Assembly: GCA_003562605.1 (NCBI GenBank)
Contig: PWUG01000082.1
Span: 1 to 5,403 of the forward strand
DNA length: 5,403 nucleotides
Origin: Syntrophomonadaceae bacterium
Lineage (GTDB): Bacteria; Bacillota_D; Dethiobacteria; DTU022
Direction: 5' to 3'
The notes beneath the pieces were generated by a model. That model did not search any database. It worked only from the letters and a program-made list of their open reading frames with translations, and was not told where the DNA came from. Position numbers and translations under genes: made by a program. Each line of letters begins with the position of its first letter. Position 1 is the stretch's first letter. This document shows positions 1 through 5,403 of the stretch, piece after piece.

Positions 1-146
1 ATCCATTAATTTTTTATTAAGTAAACTGTTGAAAGTCTAATTCGCCTGAAAAAGTCCTTTTCCTTTTACCTGTCTTTGTGTTCTTCCCGCAGGGACTATT
101 TTAGACTGCTGATTGCAGATAACTATCTAAACCGGTAACCCATTAC

Positions 147-196
147 TTCTATACTCTGAAAAAATATTTCGGGTATGGTATAGTAAAAGTATAGAA
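147..196 (+). promoter_or_regulatory. Promoter of the aldo/keto reductase gene, framed by an inverted repeat
   Basis: A sigma-A-type extended -10 element TGGTATAGT lies at 176-184. A weak -35 element CTGAAA (156-161, four of six consensus bases) is 17 bases upstream of the -10 hexamer. The -10 ends about 41 bases before the ATG. The arms TTCTATACT (147-155) and AGTATAGAA (188-196) are exact reverse complements, and they bracket the -35 and -10. TATAGTA also occurs as a direct repeat at 179-185 and 198-204. The promoter call is moderate. An operator role for the repeat is inference, since the DNA is AT-rich and short repeats arise easily there. Confidence 0.5.
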
Positions 197-225
197 ATAT
201 AGTATCAACCGGGAGGGTTTAAATA

Positions 226-1266
226 ATGAAACGCCGCGTTTTTATAGGCAGGTTAATCCGCTGGTTGACTGCTTTTTTTGTAATTGTCGGTTTGGGTGGT
301 CTGGCCTTCCGTTTCTTCGGTAACGATGAACTTACGCCCGATCAAAATGGTGAAAGTTTCGATATACAGGTCGGGGAAGATAATGGCAGATCTGAAGAGA
401 GCCAAACTAGGGAGGATGAGAAAATGATTCCCAGGAGACAGCTCGGTAAAACAGGAATTTCAGTATCCCTTTTCAGCCTGGGCGGTGAATCAACCATCGA
501 ACAGGCAAACCGGGCAGATGAAGCCGAACAAATTATTAACCGGGCCATAGATCTCGGAGTCAACTATATCGATACCGCGCCTGCCTACGGCCGCGGGGAT
601 AGCGAAAGCAATATCGGCCGGGTGATGGAATACCGCAGGGAGGATGTTTTCCTGGCGACAAAGACGCCGGACCGCACTTACGACGGAACCATGCGCCAAT
701 TGGAAATGAGCCTGGAACGACTGCGTACTGATCACCTGGATCTCTACCAGCTCCATAACGTGCGGACAGCAGGCGATCTGGAAGGGGTTTTTGCCGAAAA
801 TGGAGCAGTTAAAGCGCTTGCAGAGCTTAAAAGTCAGGGAGTAATTCGTTTTGCCGGCATTACCGGACATAAGGATCCGGATGTGCTTCTGCGGGGAATC
901 AGGGAATATCCCTTTGACTGTATCTTAATGGCCTTAAATGCCGGAGATGTTCATTATGCCTCGTTCCAGGAGAAACTGCTTAAAGAGGTGGTAAATCTGG
1001 ATATGGGCATAATTGCGATGAAGGTTACAGCAGTCGGACGCATATTCCGTGAAGGAGGCCTTTCGGCTATGAAGCAGGCGCTGGGGTATGTCTTTTCTTT
1101 ACCGGTCAGCACAGCAATTGTCGGCATCTCGAGTTTGACTGAAGTGGAGGAGAACGCCCAAATTGCCGCTGATTTTGAAAAGCTGAGTGATGAAGAAATA
1201 AAGAAGCTGGAGGTCCTGACCGAATCATACGCGGACGATGCCAACTTCTTCAAGCATCATTGGTAA
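226..1266 (+). CDS. Aldo/keto reductase with N-terminal twin-arginine-like membrane leader
   Basis: This is a probable NAD(P)H-dependent aldo/keto reductase of 346 residues that would reduce a carbonyl substrate; the substrate is unknown. The catalytic domain starts near residue 67 and shows the full family tetrad: Asp116 and Tyr121 (DTAPAYG), Lys146 (ATKT) and His177 (YQLHN). The cofactor-binding C-terminal motif GISS...EEN is at 300-310. Residues 1-31 begin KRRVFIG, resembling a Tat signal, followed by a hydrophobic segment at about 14-31. Residues 33-66 form a polar, acidic linker. The ATG at 226 has GGGAGGG at 211-217 with good 8-base spacing. No ferredoxin-like cysteine cluster is present, unlike some Tat-type relatives. 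A second start at 424 could give a soluble form. The gene appears monocistronic, with its own promoter and a likely terminator. The family call is firm. The localisation is inferred, because the leader could equally be a plain membrane anchor. Confidence 0.9.
   Translation: MKRRVFIGRLIRWLTAFFVIVGLGGLAFRFFGNDELTPDQNGESFDIQVGEDNGRSEESQTREDEKMIPRRQLGKTGISVSLFSLGGESTIEQANRADEAEQIINRAIDLGVNYIDTAPAYGRGDSESNIGRVMEYRREDVFLATKTPDRTYDGTMRQLEMSLERLRTDHLDLYQLHNVRTAGDLEGVFAENGAVKALAELKSQGVIRFAGITGHKDPDVLLRGIREYPFDCILMALNAGDVHYASFQEKLLKEVVNLDMGIIAMKVTAVGRIFREGGLSAMKQALGYVFSLPVSTAIVGISSLTEVEENAQIAADFEKLSDEEIKKLEVLTESYADDANFFKHHW
409..426 (+). promoter_or_regulatory. Internal ribosome binding site and alternative ATG of the aldo/keto reductase
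   Basis: A strong Shine-Dalgarno sequence AGGGAGG (409-415) is followed after 8 bases by an in-frame ATG (424-426, Met67). Met67 is followed by IPRRQLGKTG, which matches the usual N-terminus of soluble aldo/keto reductases (a short lead, then R-x-LG-x-TG). Initiation here would remove the hydrophobic leader and acidic linker and leave a cytosolic protein of about 280 residues. The site is as strong as the one at 211-217. Whether both are used is inference. Confidence 0.5.
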
Positions 1267-1359
1267 ACCCGTTTGTCTTTTTGTAACCACAGTTATAAGT
1301 TTTTCCTTAATGCATCTGCTCTTTTAAAAAGCGCCGATTATTGATTGTTATTAATCCCT

Positions 1360-1387
1360 AAACTTATTTAAGTTTTTATTTTTTTTT
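1360..1387 (+). terminator. Possible intrinsic terminator of the aldo/keto reductase gene
   Basis: AAACTT (1360-1365) and AAGTTT (1370-1375) form a perfect 6-bp stem with a 4-base loop. A run that is nearly all T follows to 1387. The stem has only one G-C pair, so it is thermodynamically weak; the long T-run is the better part of the evidence. It lies about 95 bases after the reductase stop and before the leader of the metal operon, where a terminator is expected. Confidence 0.4.
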
Positions 1388-1463
1388 GCAGGATTCGGGG
1401 AATTAAACGCGAAAAGAGTAACACTAAATATAAAATATGTAGCACGCGATGTTTACAGATAAA

Positions 1464-1477
1464 ACGGATATATCCGT
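1464..1477. promoter_or_regulatory. Perfect 14-bp palindrome in the metal-operon leader (operator candidate)
   Basis: ACGGATATATCCGT is an exact palindrome of 14 bp. It lies 39 bases before the lipoprotein ATG and about 30 bases after a weak -10-like TATAAA (1429-1434), so it would fall in the early transcribed leader if that -10 is used. A dimeric repressor site at this position would suit metal-regulated uptake genes. In RNA it could form a 5-bp hairpin with a UAUA loop, but no T-run follows. I cannot match it to a known regulator's consensus. Confidence 0.4.
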
Positions 1478-1516
1478 AGAAGAACACGCACTGCTGCGAT
1501 TTACGGGAGGTTGAAA

Positions 1517-2359
1517 ATGAAGAAGTACGGATCTGTTCTTCTAGGTCTGATATTGTTTATTTCTGCTATGTTTCTGGGCGGATGCAGTAACGAAGTTCCT
1601 GTGGCTAATGATGATGATACAGCTGGTAGTCCCACGGAAGTTGGAACGCTCGTCTTTACGGCAAACGGTGAGGAGTTTATCCGCGAAGGTTTCCTTACCA
1701 AGGACGGTTGGCAACTTACCTTCGACCAGGCTTACGTAACCATGGGCAGCATAACTGCATACCAGACCAATCCGCCTTATGATACGGATCAGGGCTGGGA
1801 TATTGACTACCAGGTCAAAGTTGAACTGGATGGTATCCACTCGGTGAACCTGGCCGACCCGGCCAGTGACCCGGCAGAACTTGAAGGACTGGCGGAAGTG
1901 CCGGCCGGTCACTACAACGCACTTGCCTGGGCAATGGTTCGGGCTGTTGAAGGGCCATCTGCAGGGTATAGTCTTTTTCTGACCGGGCAGGCTGAAAAAA
2001 ATGGCCGGGTGGTAGATTTCACGCTAGGCATCGAGCAAGAGGTTGCCTACCTGGGCGGTGATTATATCGGCGATGAACGCAAGGGAATTGTCGCTGCCGG
2101 AGAAATTGCTGAGCTCGAAATGACATATCACTTCGACCATCTTTTTGGTGACGGAGAAGAGGATTTGGATGATCCCCTGAACGAGGAAGCGCTTGGTTTT
2201 GAACCACTTGCAGCCCTGGCTGTAGATGGGGTTCTGGAAGCAGATCTTGCTTCCCTGGAAGGAGCGCTCAGTAGCGCGGATTTTGAACTGCTGCTTTCAA
2301 TTCTTACTCACTTTGGCCATGTCGGAGAAGGTCACTGCCTGGCCCAATTTATCGATTAG
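1517..2359 (+). CDS. Putative metal-binding lipoprotein, first gene of the Co/Ni ECF operon
   Basis: This is a 280-residue exported lipoprotein. Residues 1-22 are a type II signal peptide (Lys-Lys, then a hydrophobic core) ending in the lipobox LGGC, with Cys23 as the lipidation site. The ATG at 1517 is preferred because GGGAGG (1505-1510) is 6 bases away; an in-frame TTG at 1511 directly abuts that site. The mature part looks soluble and mainly beta, with a Gly/Pro-rich VPAGHYNALAW segment. It is strongly acidic around 212-224. Possible metal ligands cluster in two places: His205 and His208 (YHFDHLFGD), and His265, His268, His273 and Cys274 near the C-terminus (HFGHVGEGHC). Seventeen bases separate it from the NikL-like gene. 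The sequence has the look of uncharacterised lipoproteins found beside CbiM-type transporters, but I cannot assign a named family with confidence. Delivery or sensing of Co2+ or Ni2+ outside the membrane is inference. Confidence 0.75.
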   Translation: MKKYGSVLLGLILFISAMFLGGCSNEVPVANDDDTAGSPTEVGTLVFTANGEEFIREGFLTKDGWQLTFDQAYVTMGSITAYQTNPPYDTDQGWDIDYQVKVELDGIHSVNLADPASDPAELEGLAEVPAGHYNALAWAMVRAVEGPSAGYSLFLTGQAEKNGRVVDFTLGIEQEVAYLGGDYIGDERKGIVAAGEIAELEMTYHFDHLFGDGEEDLDDPLNEEALGFEPLAALAVDGVLEADLASLEGALSSADFELLLSILTHFGHVGEGHCLAQFID

Positions 2360-2376
2360 CAAAAGGGGTTTTAAGA

Positions 2377-2850
2377 ATGCTTTGCAAAAATTATTCTTTG
2401 GGCTTGTTTTTGCCCTTTACAGCAGTCGCCGCAATCTGCCTGCTTTATACTTTGCCGCCCGCTGTGGTGCAGGCCCACGGGGTTGAGCTTGAATATATTG
2501 AACGCGATGCTATTGAGGTAACTGCCCGCTATGATTCCGGAGCCCCGATGGCTGAAGCCCAGGTAGCAGTATTTGCACCCGGCAGCCCGGCCGAACCCTG
2601 GCTTACCGGCTCCTGCGACAGTGACGGCAGGTTTTTCTTTCTTCCCGACCCGGAAATAACCGGGTTATGGGAGGTACAGGTACGTCAGGCCGGCCATGGT
2701 GGCCTGCTCAGGATCGAGGTTGATGAAAGCGGCATCGGCCCTGTTGGATCTACCGGGTTTACAGGTCCGCAGATGTTTATTATGACAGCAGCAGTGATCT
2801 GGGGGCTCATCGGCACCGCTCTTTATTTCAGCAGGAGGCAGCCTAAATAA
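2377..2850 (+). CDS. NikL-like auxiliary component of a nickel/cobalt ECF transporter
   Basis: This 157-residue protein is exported and anchored at its C-terminus. A signal peptide spans about 1-33 with a V-Q-A cleavage site, so the mature chain would begin His34-Gly35-Val. A beta-sandwich domain (about 36-115) follows, resembling carboxypeptidase-regulatory or Ig-like folds, with the typical DSDGRFFFLPD turn at 81-91 and a later QAGHGG (His107). A single membrane helix lies at about 133-151, ending with Arg153-Arg154 inside. This layout matches NikL-type subunits that replace NikN or CbiN in nickel ECF systems. GGGG (2365-2368) stands 8 bases before the ATG. The stop codon directly abuts the cbiM start, so the two genes are almost certainly co-translated. 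The assignment rests on architecture and context. A role in loading metal onto CbiM/NikM is known for the family only in general terms. Confidence 0.65.
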   Translation: MLCKNYSLGLFLPFTAVAAICLLYTLPPAVVQAHGVELEYIERDAIEVTARYDSGAPMAEAQVAVFAPGSPAEPWLTGSCDSDGRFFFLPDPEITGLWEVQVRQAGHGGLLRIEVDESGIGPVGSTGFTGPQMFIMTAAVIWGLIGTALYFSRRQPK

Positions 2851-3501
2851 ATGCATATTCCGGATGGCATTATCCCGGCATCAGTTGCAGTAAGCGGTTA
2901 TGCGGCTACAGGTGGGCTAACCTGGCTGTCTCTTCTCGGGATAAAAAAACAGTTCACCAATCCCCGTACTGGTATACCAAAGGCAGCTTTGCTAACTGCG
3001 GCTTTTTTTGCCGCGTCATTGATTCATATTCCCATCCCTCCGGTTAGCGTGCATCTTGTCCTTTCCGGCCTGATGGGTGTTATGCTCGGCTGGTTCGCTT
3101 TCCCGGCTATCCTGGTCGGGCTGCTCCTACAGGCGGTCATGTTTCAACACGGCGGCCTTACTACTCTTGGTATTAATGCCTGCCTGATGGGTTTACCCGC
3201 TCTTTTGGCGGCCTCCATTTTCAGGCTGCGTTATCTTTTTGGTAAGGAGAAACCCCTGCCCAATGCAATACTGGCTTTCATAGCCGCATTTTTGGCTGTT
3301 GCCATGGGTGCCCTGATGGCGGCCCTTTTGCTGATTTATGCTATCCCGGCATATATAGATATTTCAGCTGAGAGAACAGCAGTGCTTGCTTTAAGCCTGG
3401 CTCATCTTCCAATAGCTTTAATCGAAGGGGTCTTTACCGCCATGGTAGTTCTCTTCTTACTTAAAGTGCAGCCTGCCTTATTGGAAAGTGAAAAATTATG
3501 A
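2851..3501 (+). CDS. cbiM: Co2+/Ni2+ ECF transporter substrate-binding membrane protein CbiM/NikM
   Basis: This is the S component that captures Co2+ or Ni2+ and moves it through the membrane. The 216-residue protein starts MHIPDG, the family signature. In solved NikM structures the free N-terminus, His2 and a later histidine hold the metal. Here the later ligand is probably His68 (SVHLVLSG), and His59 is nearby. The loop motif QHGGLTTLGIN (99-109) is typical of the family. The rest is hydrophobic, with six or so membrane segments. The length fits a lone M protein, not an MN fusion. The start is fixed by the required N-terminal Met-His. AGGAGG (2833-2838) lies 12 bases upstream, inside the end of the NikL-like gene. 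The 3' end overlaps cbiQ by four bases. The family is certain, but nickel versus cobalt is not decided by the sequence; the NikL-like neighbour favours nickel. Confidence 0.92.
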   Translation: MHIPDGIIPASVAVSGYAATGGLTWLSLLGIKKQFTNPRTGIPKAALLTAAFFAASLIHIPIPPVSVHLVLSGLMGVMLGWFAFPAILVGLLLQAVMFQHGGLTTLGINACLMGLPALLAASIFRLRYLFGKEKPLPNAILAFIAAFLAVAMGALMAALLLIYAIPAYIDISAERTAVLALSLAHLPIALIEGVFTAMVVLFLLKVQPALLESEKL

Positions 3502-4256
3502 TCGCCGAAGCCGCTCTAAGTACAGCTGTAGCCGGCAGCCTGCTCAGCCGTTGGGAAGCCCGCCTTAAACTCCCCGGCCTGCTTATCCTAATATTTTCTT
3601 TTGCCATTGTTCAGGATCTGCGCCTGCTGGCGCCGCTTATTATCACAGCCGCTCTTGTCTACTATTTATCAGGGCTTCCGATAAGTTATCTTTTCTCCAG
3701 GTTAAAACTACCCGGTTTTTTCCTTTTGGCGATAGCCATAATACTTCCATTCTGGTCAGGCCAGACAGTGCTATGGCAGCTCGGGCCGCTTGCCCTGCGT
3801 CTGGAAGGGCTACTCGGCTTGCTTTTGATCGCGACTAAATTTATCGGCATCCTGACCGTGGCTGTCGCCCTTTTTGCCACAACTCCGCTGGCGCAGGTTA
3901 CTGTTGCTCTGCGTAGCTTAGGTATACCCTGGTTGCTGACTGATCTGCTCCTTTTTACCTACCGCTACATATTCCAGCTGGCAAGAGATCTGCAGAGGAT
4001 GCGCACCGCGGCCCGCCTGCGTGGTTTCGTGGGTGGTTCGCTTTTCTCCCTGAAGACCCTGGCTCATATTACCGGCAGTATGCTGGTGCGCAGTCACGCG
4101 CAATCAGAACGGGTATTCCAGGCCATGGCCCTGCGCGGTTACGGCAATACCAGCCTGCCTCTTCCGGCATTCCAGCCGGCTCTCTCAGATTTTCTGCTCC
4201 TAAGTATTGCAGTGCTGCTTGCCGCAGGTTTCGTCCTGGCTCAGTATATATTTTAA
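3498..4256 (+). CDS. cbiQ: ECF transporter coupling protein CbiQ (T component)
   Basis: This 252-residue membrane protein links the CbiM-type substrate binder to the ATPase. It begins with a cytoplasmic-side LSRWEARLKL segment (16-25), the usual lead-in of the family. Hydrophobic stretches lie at about 27-58, 73-86, 103-128 and 226-250, enough for five or six helices. The two coupling-helix signatures are present: AARLRG at 171-176 and MALRG at 210-214. These conserved Ala-x-Arg-Gly motifs contact the grooves of the ATPase dimer. YRYIF (155-159) ahead of them is also typical. The ATG lies within the ATGA overlap with cbiM, so translation is coupled. No frameshift or missing motif is seen. Metal specificity is set by CbiM, not by this subunit. 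Confidence 0.9.
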   Translation: MIAEAALSTAVAGSLLSRWEARLKLPGLLILIFSFAIVQDLRLLAPLIITAALVYYLSGLPISYLFSRLKLPGFFLLAIAIILPFWSGQTVLWQLGPLALRLEGLLGLLLIATKFIGILTVAVALFATTPLAQVTVALRSLGIPWLLTDLLLFTYRYIFQLARDLQRMRTAARLRGFVGGSLFSLKTLAHITGSMLVRSHAQSERVFQAMALRGYGNTSLPLPAFQPALSDFLLLSIAVLLAAGFVLAQYIF

Positions 4257-4301
4257 GCAGTAAAAATGATGGACAGCACATTCCGCCCCGGTATCCGATT
4301 C

Positions 4302-4342
4302 TGATATAATCACAGGAGAGTTAAAAAGTAATAATCCGGAGG
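4302..4342 (+). promoter_or_regulatory. Candidate internal promoter and ribosome binding site of cbiO
   Basis: The 95-base gap between cbiQ and cbiO contains TGATATAAT (4302-4310), a perfect extended -10 element (TGn followed by TATAAT). No good -35 is seen; extended -10 promoters can work without one. The ribosome binding site GGAGG (4338-4342) stands 9 bases before the TTG start of cbiO. No terminator hairpin is seen in the gap, so read-through from cbiQ is also possible. The promoter would allow separate expression of the ATPase. Confidence 0.5.
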
Positions 4343-4351
4343 TTCAAAATA

Positions 4352-5095
4352 TTGACTGACGCACTAACAATATCAAATTTATCTTTTGCCTACCCCGGGC
4401 AGGAACCGGTAATTGAAAAAATCAACTGTACTATTAAAAACTGTGAAAAGGTTGGCCTGGTCGGCCCCAATGGAGCCGGCAAAACAACTCTGTTCCTCCT
4501 GATAACCGGTATCATAAAGCCATCATCCGGGCAGATTTTGGTTTTAGATCAGCCGGTTAAACCGGGTGCTTTTTACCCATCTGTCGGCATGATCTTCCAG
4601 CACACAGCAGACCAATTGATTAGCCCCTCGGTCAGGGAGGATCTTGCTTTCGGCCCGCATAATATGGGCTTGAACAAGGATGAAATCCAGGCGAGGATTG
4701 AAGAAACAGCGGAACTTACCGGAATTACCGCCTTGCTTGATCGGCCGCCTCACCATCTTTCTGCAGGAGAACAGCGCCTGGTGGCTCTTTCCGGCATACT
4801 TACCATGGGACCCCGGCTTCTGATCATGGATGAGCCTACTTCTGACCTCGATACTCGCTACCGGCGCCGCCTGATTAAATTGCTTGGTAATATGTCCGAT
4901 AAAACATTGCTTGTTGCTTCACATGACCTGGAGTTTGTTATAGAAACCTGCAGCAGGGTCCTCCTTCTTGAAGGAGGCCGCATTCAGGCCGATGGAGATC
5001 CTAACGAAGTTATGGGTAATGAAAACTTAATGGAAAAGCACGGCCTCGAAGTTCCCCATTCACTTTCAGCCACCTGGCATCGTCATATAAAATAA
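4352..5095 (+). CDS. cbiO: ECF transporter ATPase CbiO
   Basis: This 247-residue cytoplasmic ABC ATPase would power metal uptake as a homodimer under CbiQ. All nucleotide-binding motifs are intact: Walker A GPNGAGKTT (38-46), Q-loop Gln83 (IFQHTADQL), the signature LSAGE (136-140, a variant common in ECF ATPases in place of LSGGQ), Walker B LLIMDE with Glu161, D-loop SDLD (164-167) and switch His191 (ASHD). It is somewhat short for the family, lacking a long C-terminal extension. The start is TTG: an in-frame TAA at 4322-4324 blocks anything longer, no ATG lies between, and GGAGG is well placed at 4338-4342. It is separated from cbiQ by 95 bp with its own promoter candidate, which is unusual for these operons. 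An 8-bp inverted repeat inside the gene (4960-4977) encodes the conserved LLLEGG segment. Its position after CbiQ makes CbiO the natural call. Confidence 0.92.
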   Translation: MTDALTISNLSFAYPGQEPVIEKINCTIKNCEKVGLVGPNGAGKTTLFLLITGIIKPSSGQILVLDQPVKPGAFYPSVGMIFQHTADQLISPSVREDLAFGPHNMGLNKDEIQARIEETAELTGITALLDRPPHHLSAGEQRLVALSGILTMGPRLLIMDEPTSDLDTRYRRRLIKLLGNMSDKTLLVASHDLEFVIETCSRVLLLEGGRIQADGDPNEVMGNENLMEKHGLEVPHSLSATWHRHIK

Positions 5096-5175
5096 AAGAG
5101 CCGGCCGTATTGGGAAAAATGTAAATAATTATCGATTACCGGTAAGTACCTTATTATAAAAGGAGATCCAATCTA

Positions 5176-5403
5176 TTGATCTGGTCAAAACAAGCTGCGG
5201 AAGTAATAGAAAGGTGCAGAGGTCTTGAGGGAGAACTGCAGCTTCAGCGGCGGGGAGAGGAATATGAGATTATCTACAACGGGGTTTTCCTGATGGCCAC
5301 TTATAACGGGGCTTCGGAAAAAGCTGCCATAAGTGATGCCCTGAAGATAGTAACCTGTTGCGGGAATAGATCAGTCAATGTGCTCATGGGCGGCCTGGGT
5401 GTC
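5176..5403 (+). CDS. Spermidine synthase-like methyltransferase-fold protein (5' part only)
   Basis: Only the first 76 codons are present; the gene runs off the window. The start is TTG, with an AAGGAG-type site ending at 5165, 10 bases upstream. After an N-terminal helix, residues 30-49 read YEIIYNGVFLMATYNGASEK, a beta-hairpin region like the N-terminal domain of spermidine-synthase-family proteins. VLMGGLGV at 69-76 matches the glycine-rich loop that binds S-adenosylmethionine or its decarboxylated form. True spermidine synthases use decarboxylated S-adenosylmethionine and putrescine. Many relatives of this GGLG type are uncharacterised, and the catalytic part lies outside the window, so the activity is not assured. 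The gap after cbiO is 80 bp with no terminator seen, so it may be read partly from the metal operon. A TATTAT at 5152-5157 is a weak promoter candidate. Confidence 0.7.
   Translation, partial: MIWSKQAAEVIERCRGLEGELQLQRRGEEYEIIYNGVFLMATYNGASEKAAISDALKIVTCCGNRSVNVLMGGLGV

Noticed and set aside
490..870. 126-codon open frame on the - strand
   Set aside because: It lies fully inside the aldo/keto reductase gene, antisense to conserved catalytic motifs, and has no recognisable domain.
1267..1510. Cobalamin or Ni/Co riboswitch in the leader of the metal operon
   Set aside because: I looked for the conserved B12-box pattern and for a four-way-junction layout with GGGACAG-type loops and found neither. 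The AT-rich leader shows only the weak terminator and the short palindrome. A covariance-model search would be decisive.
1511..1516. TTG at 1511 as start of the lipoprotein
   Set aside because: It directly abuts the GGGAGG site, leaving no spacing. The ATG at 1517 has 6 bases of spacing and gives a standard Met-Lys-Lys lipoprotein signal.
2226..2486. 86-codon + strand open frame bridging the lipoprotein and NikL-like genes
   Set aside because: It overlaps both genes in another frame, lacks a recognisable domain, and the two overlapped genes have well-supported starts and signal peptides.
2648..2706. Hairpins ACCCGG/CCGGGT (2648-2665) and CAGGCC/GGCCTG (2686-2706)
   Set aside because: They lie inside the NikL-like coding region, are only 6-bp stems in GC-rich DNA, and have no T-run. 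Most likely incidental.
4992..5030. 12-codon open frame behind the GAAGGAGG in cbiO
   Set aside because: It is very short, out of frame within a conserved gene, and its ribosome site is explained by the LLLEGG codons.
1..5403. CRISPR array, insertion sequence, tRNA or rRNA
   Set aside because: No regularly spaced repeats, transposase-like protein, terminal inverted repeats with target duplications, or tRNA/rRNA-like segments were seen on either strand.

Overview
The window looks like a chromosomal segment of an anaerobic, Clostridia-like Bacillota. The grounds are strong purine-rich ribosome binding sites, repeated TTG starts, AT-rich intergenic DNA between coding regions of moderate GC, a Gram-positive-style lipoprotein and a metal ECF transporter. 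This placement is an inference, and I cannot name a genus. All recognisable genes lie on the + strand.

Left part (1-1266): about 225 bases without a visible gene hold an extended -10 promoter framed by a 9-bp inverted repeat. A single aldo/keto reductase gene follows. Its protein carries a twin-arginine-like membrane leader and an acidic linker ahead of the catalytic domain. A second strong ribosome binding site sits just before an internal ATG where a normal soluble reductase would begin, so the gene may make both a membrane-attached and a cytosolic form. A weak hairpin with a T-run about 95 bases downstream probably ends the transcript.

Centre (about 1430-5095): a transition-metal uptake operon. 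The order is a lipoprotein with a His/Cys-rich C-terminus, a NikL-like protein with a signal peptide and one C-terminal membrane anchor, the CbiM/NikM substrate-binding membrane protein (S component), the CbiQ coupling protein (T component) and the CbiO ATPase. The second to fourth genes are packed with 17, 0 and -4 bp between neighbours. cbiO follows after 95 bp and has its own extended -10 promoter candidate. CbiM would bind Co2+ or Ni2+ through its N-terminal Met-His, CbiQ would couple it to the CbiO dimer, and the lipoprotein and NikL-like protein would act on the outer face of the membrane. A NikL-like gene and no cbiN in the operon lean towards nickel, but the metal cannot be settled from sequence. 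No cobalamin riboswitch is apparent. Instead a perfect 14-bp palindrome lies in the leader and may be the operator of a metal-responsive repressor.

Right edge (5176-5403): the first 76 codons of a spermidine-synthase-like methyltransferase, again with a TTG start, cut off by the window end.

The most interesting points are the uncharacterised metal-operon lipoprotein, the possible dual-start reductase, and the palindromic operator candidate.
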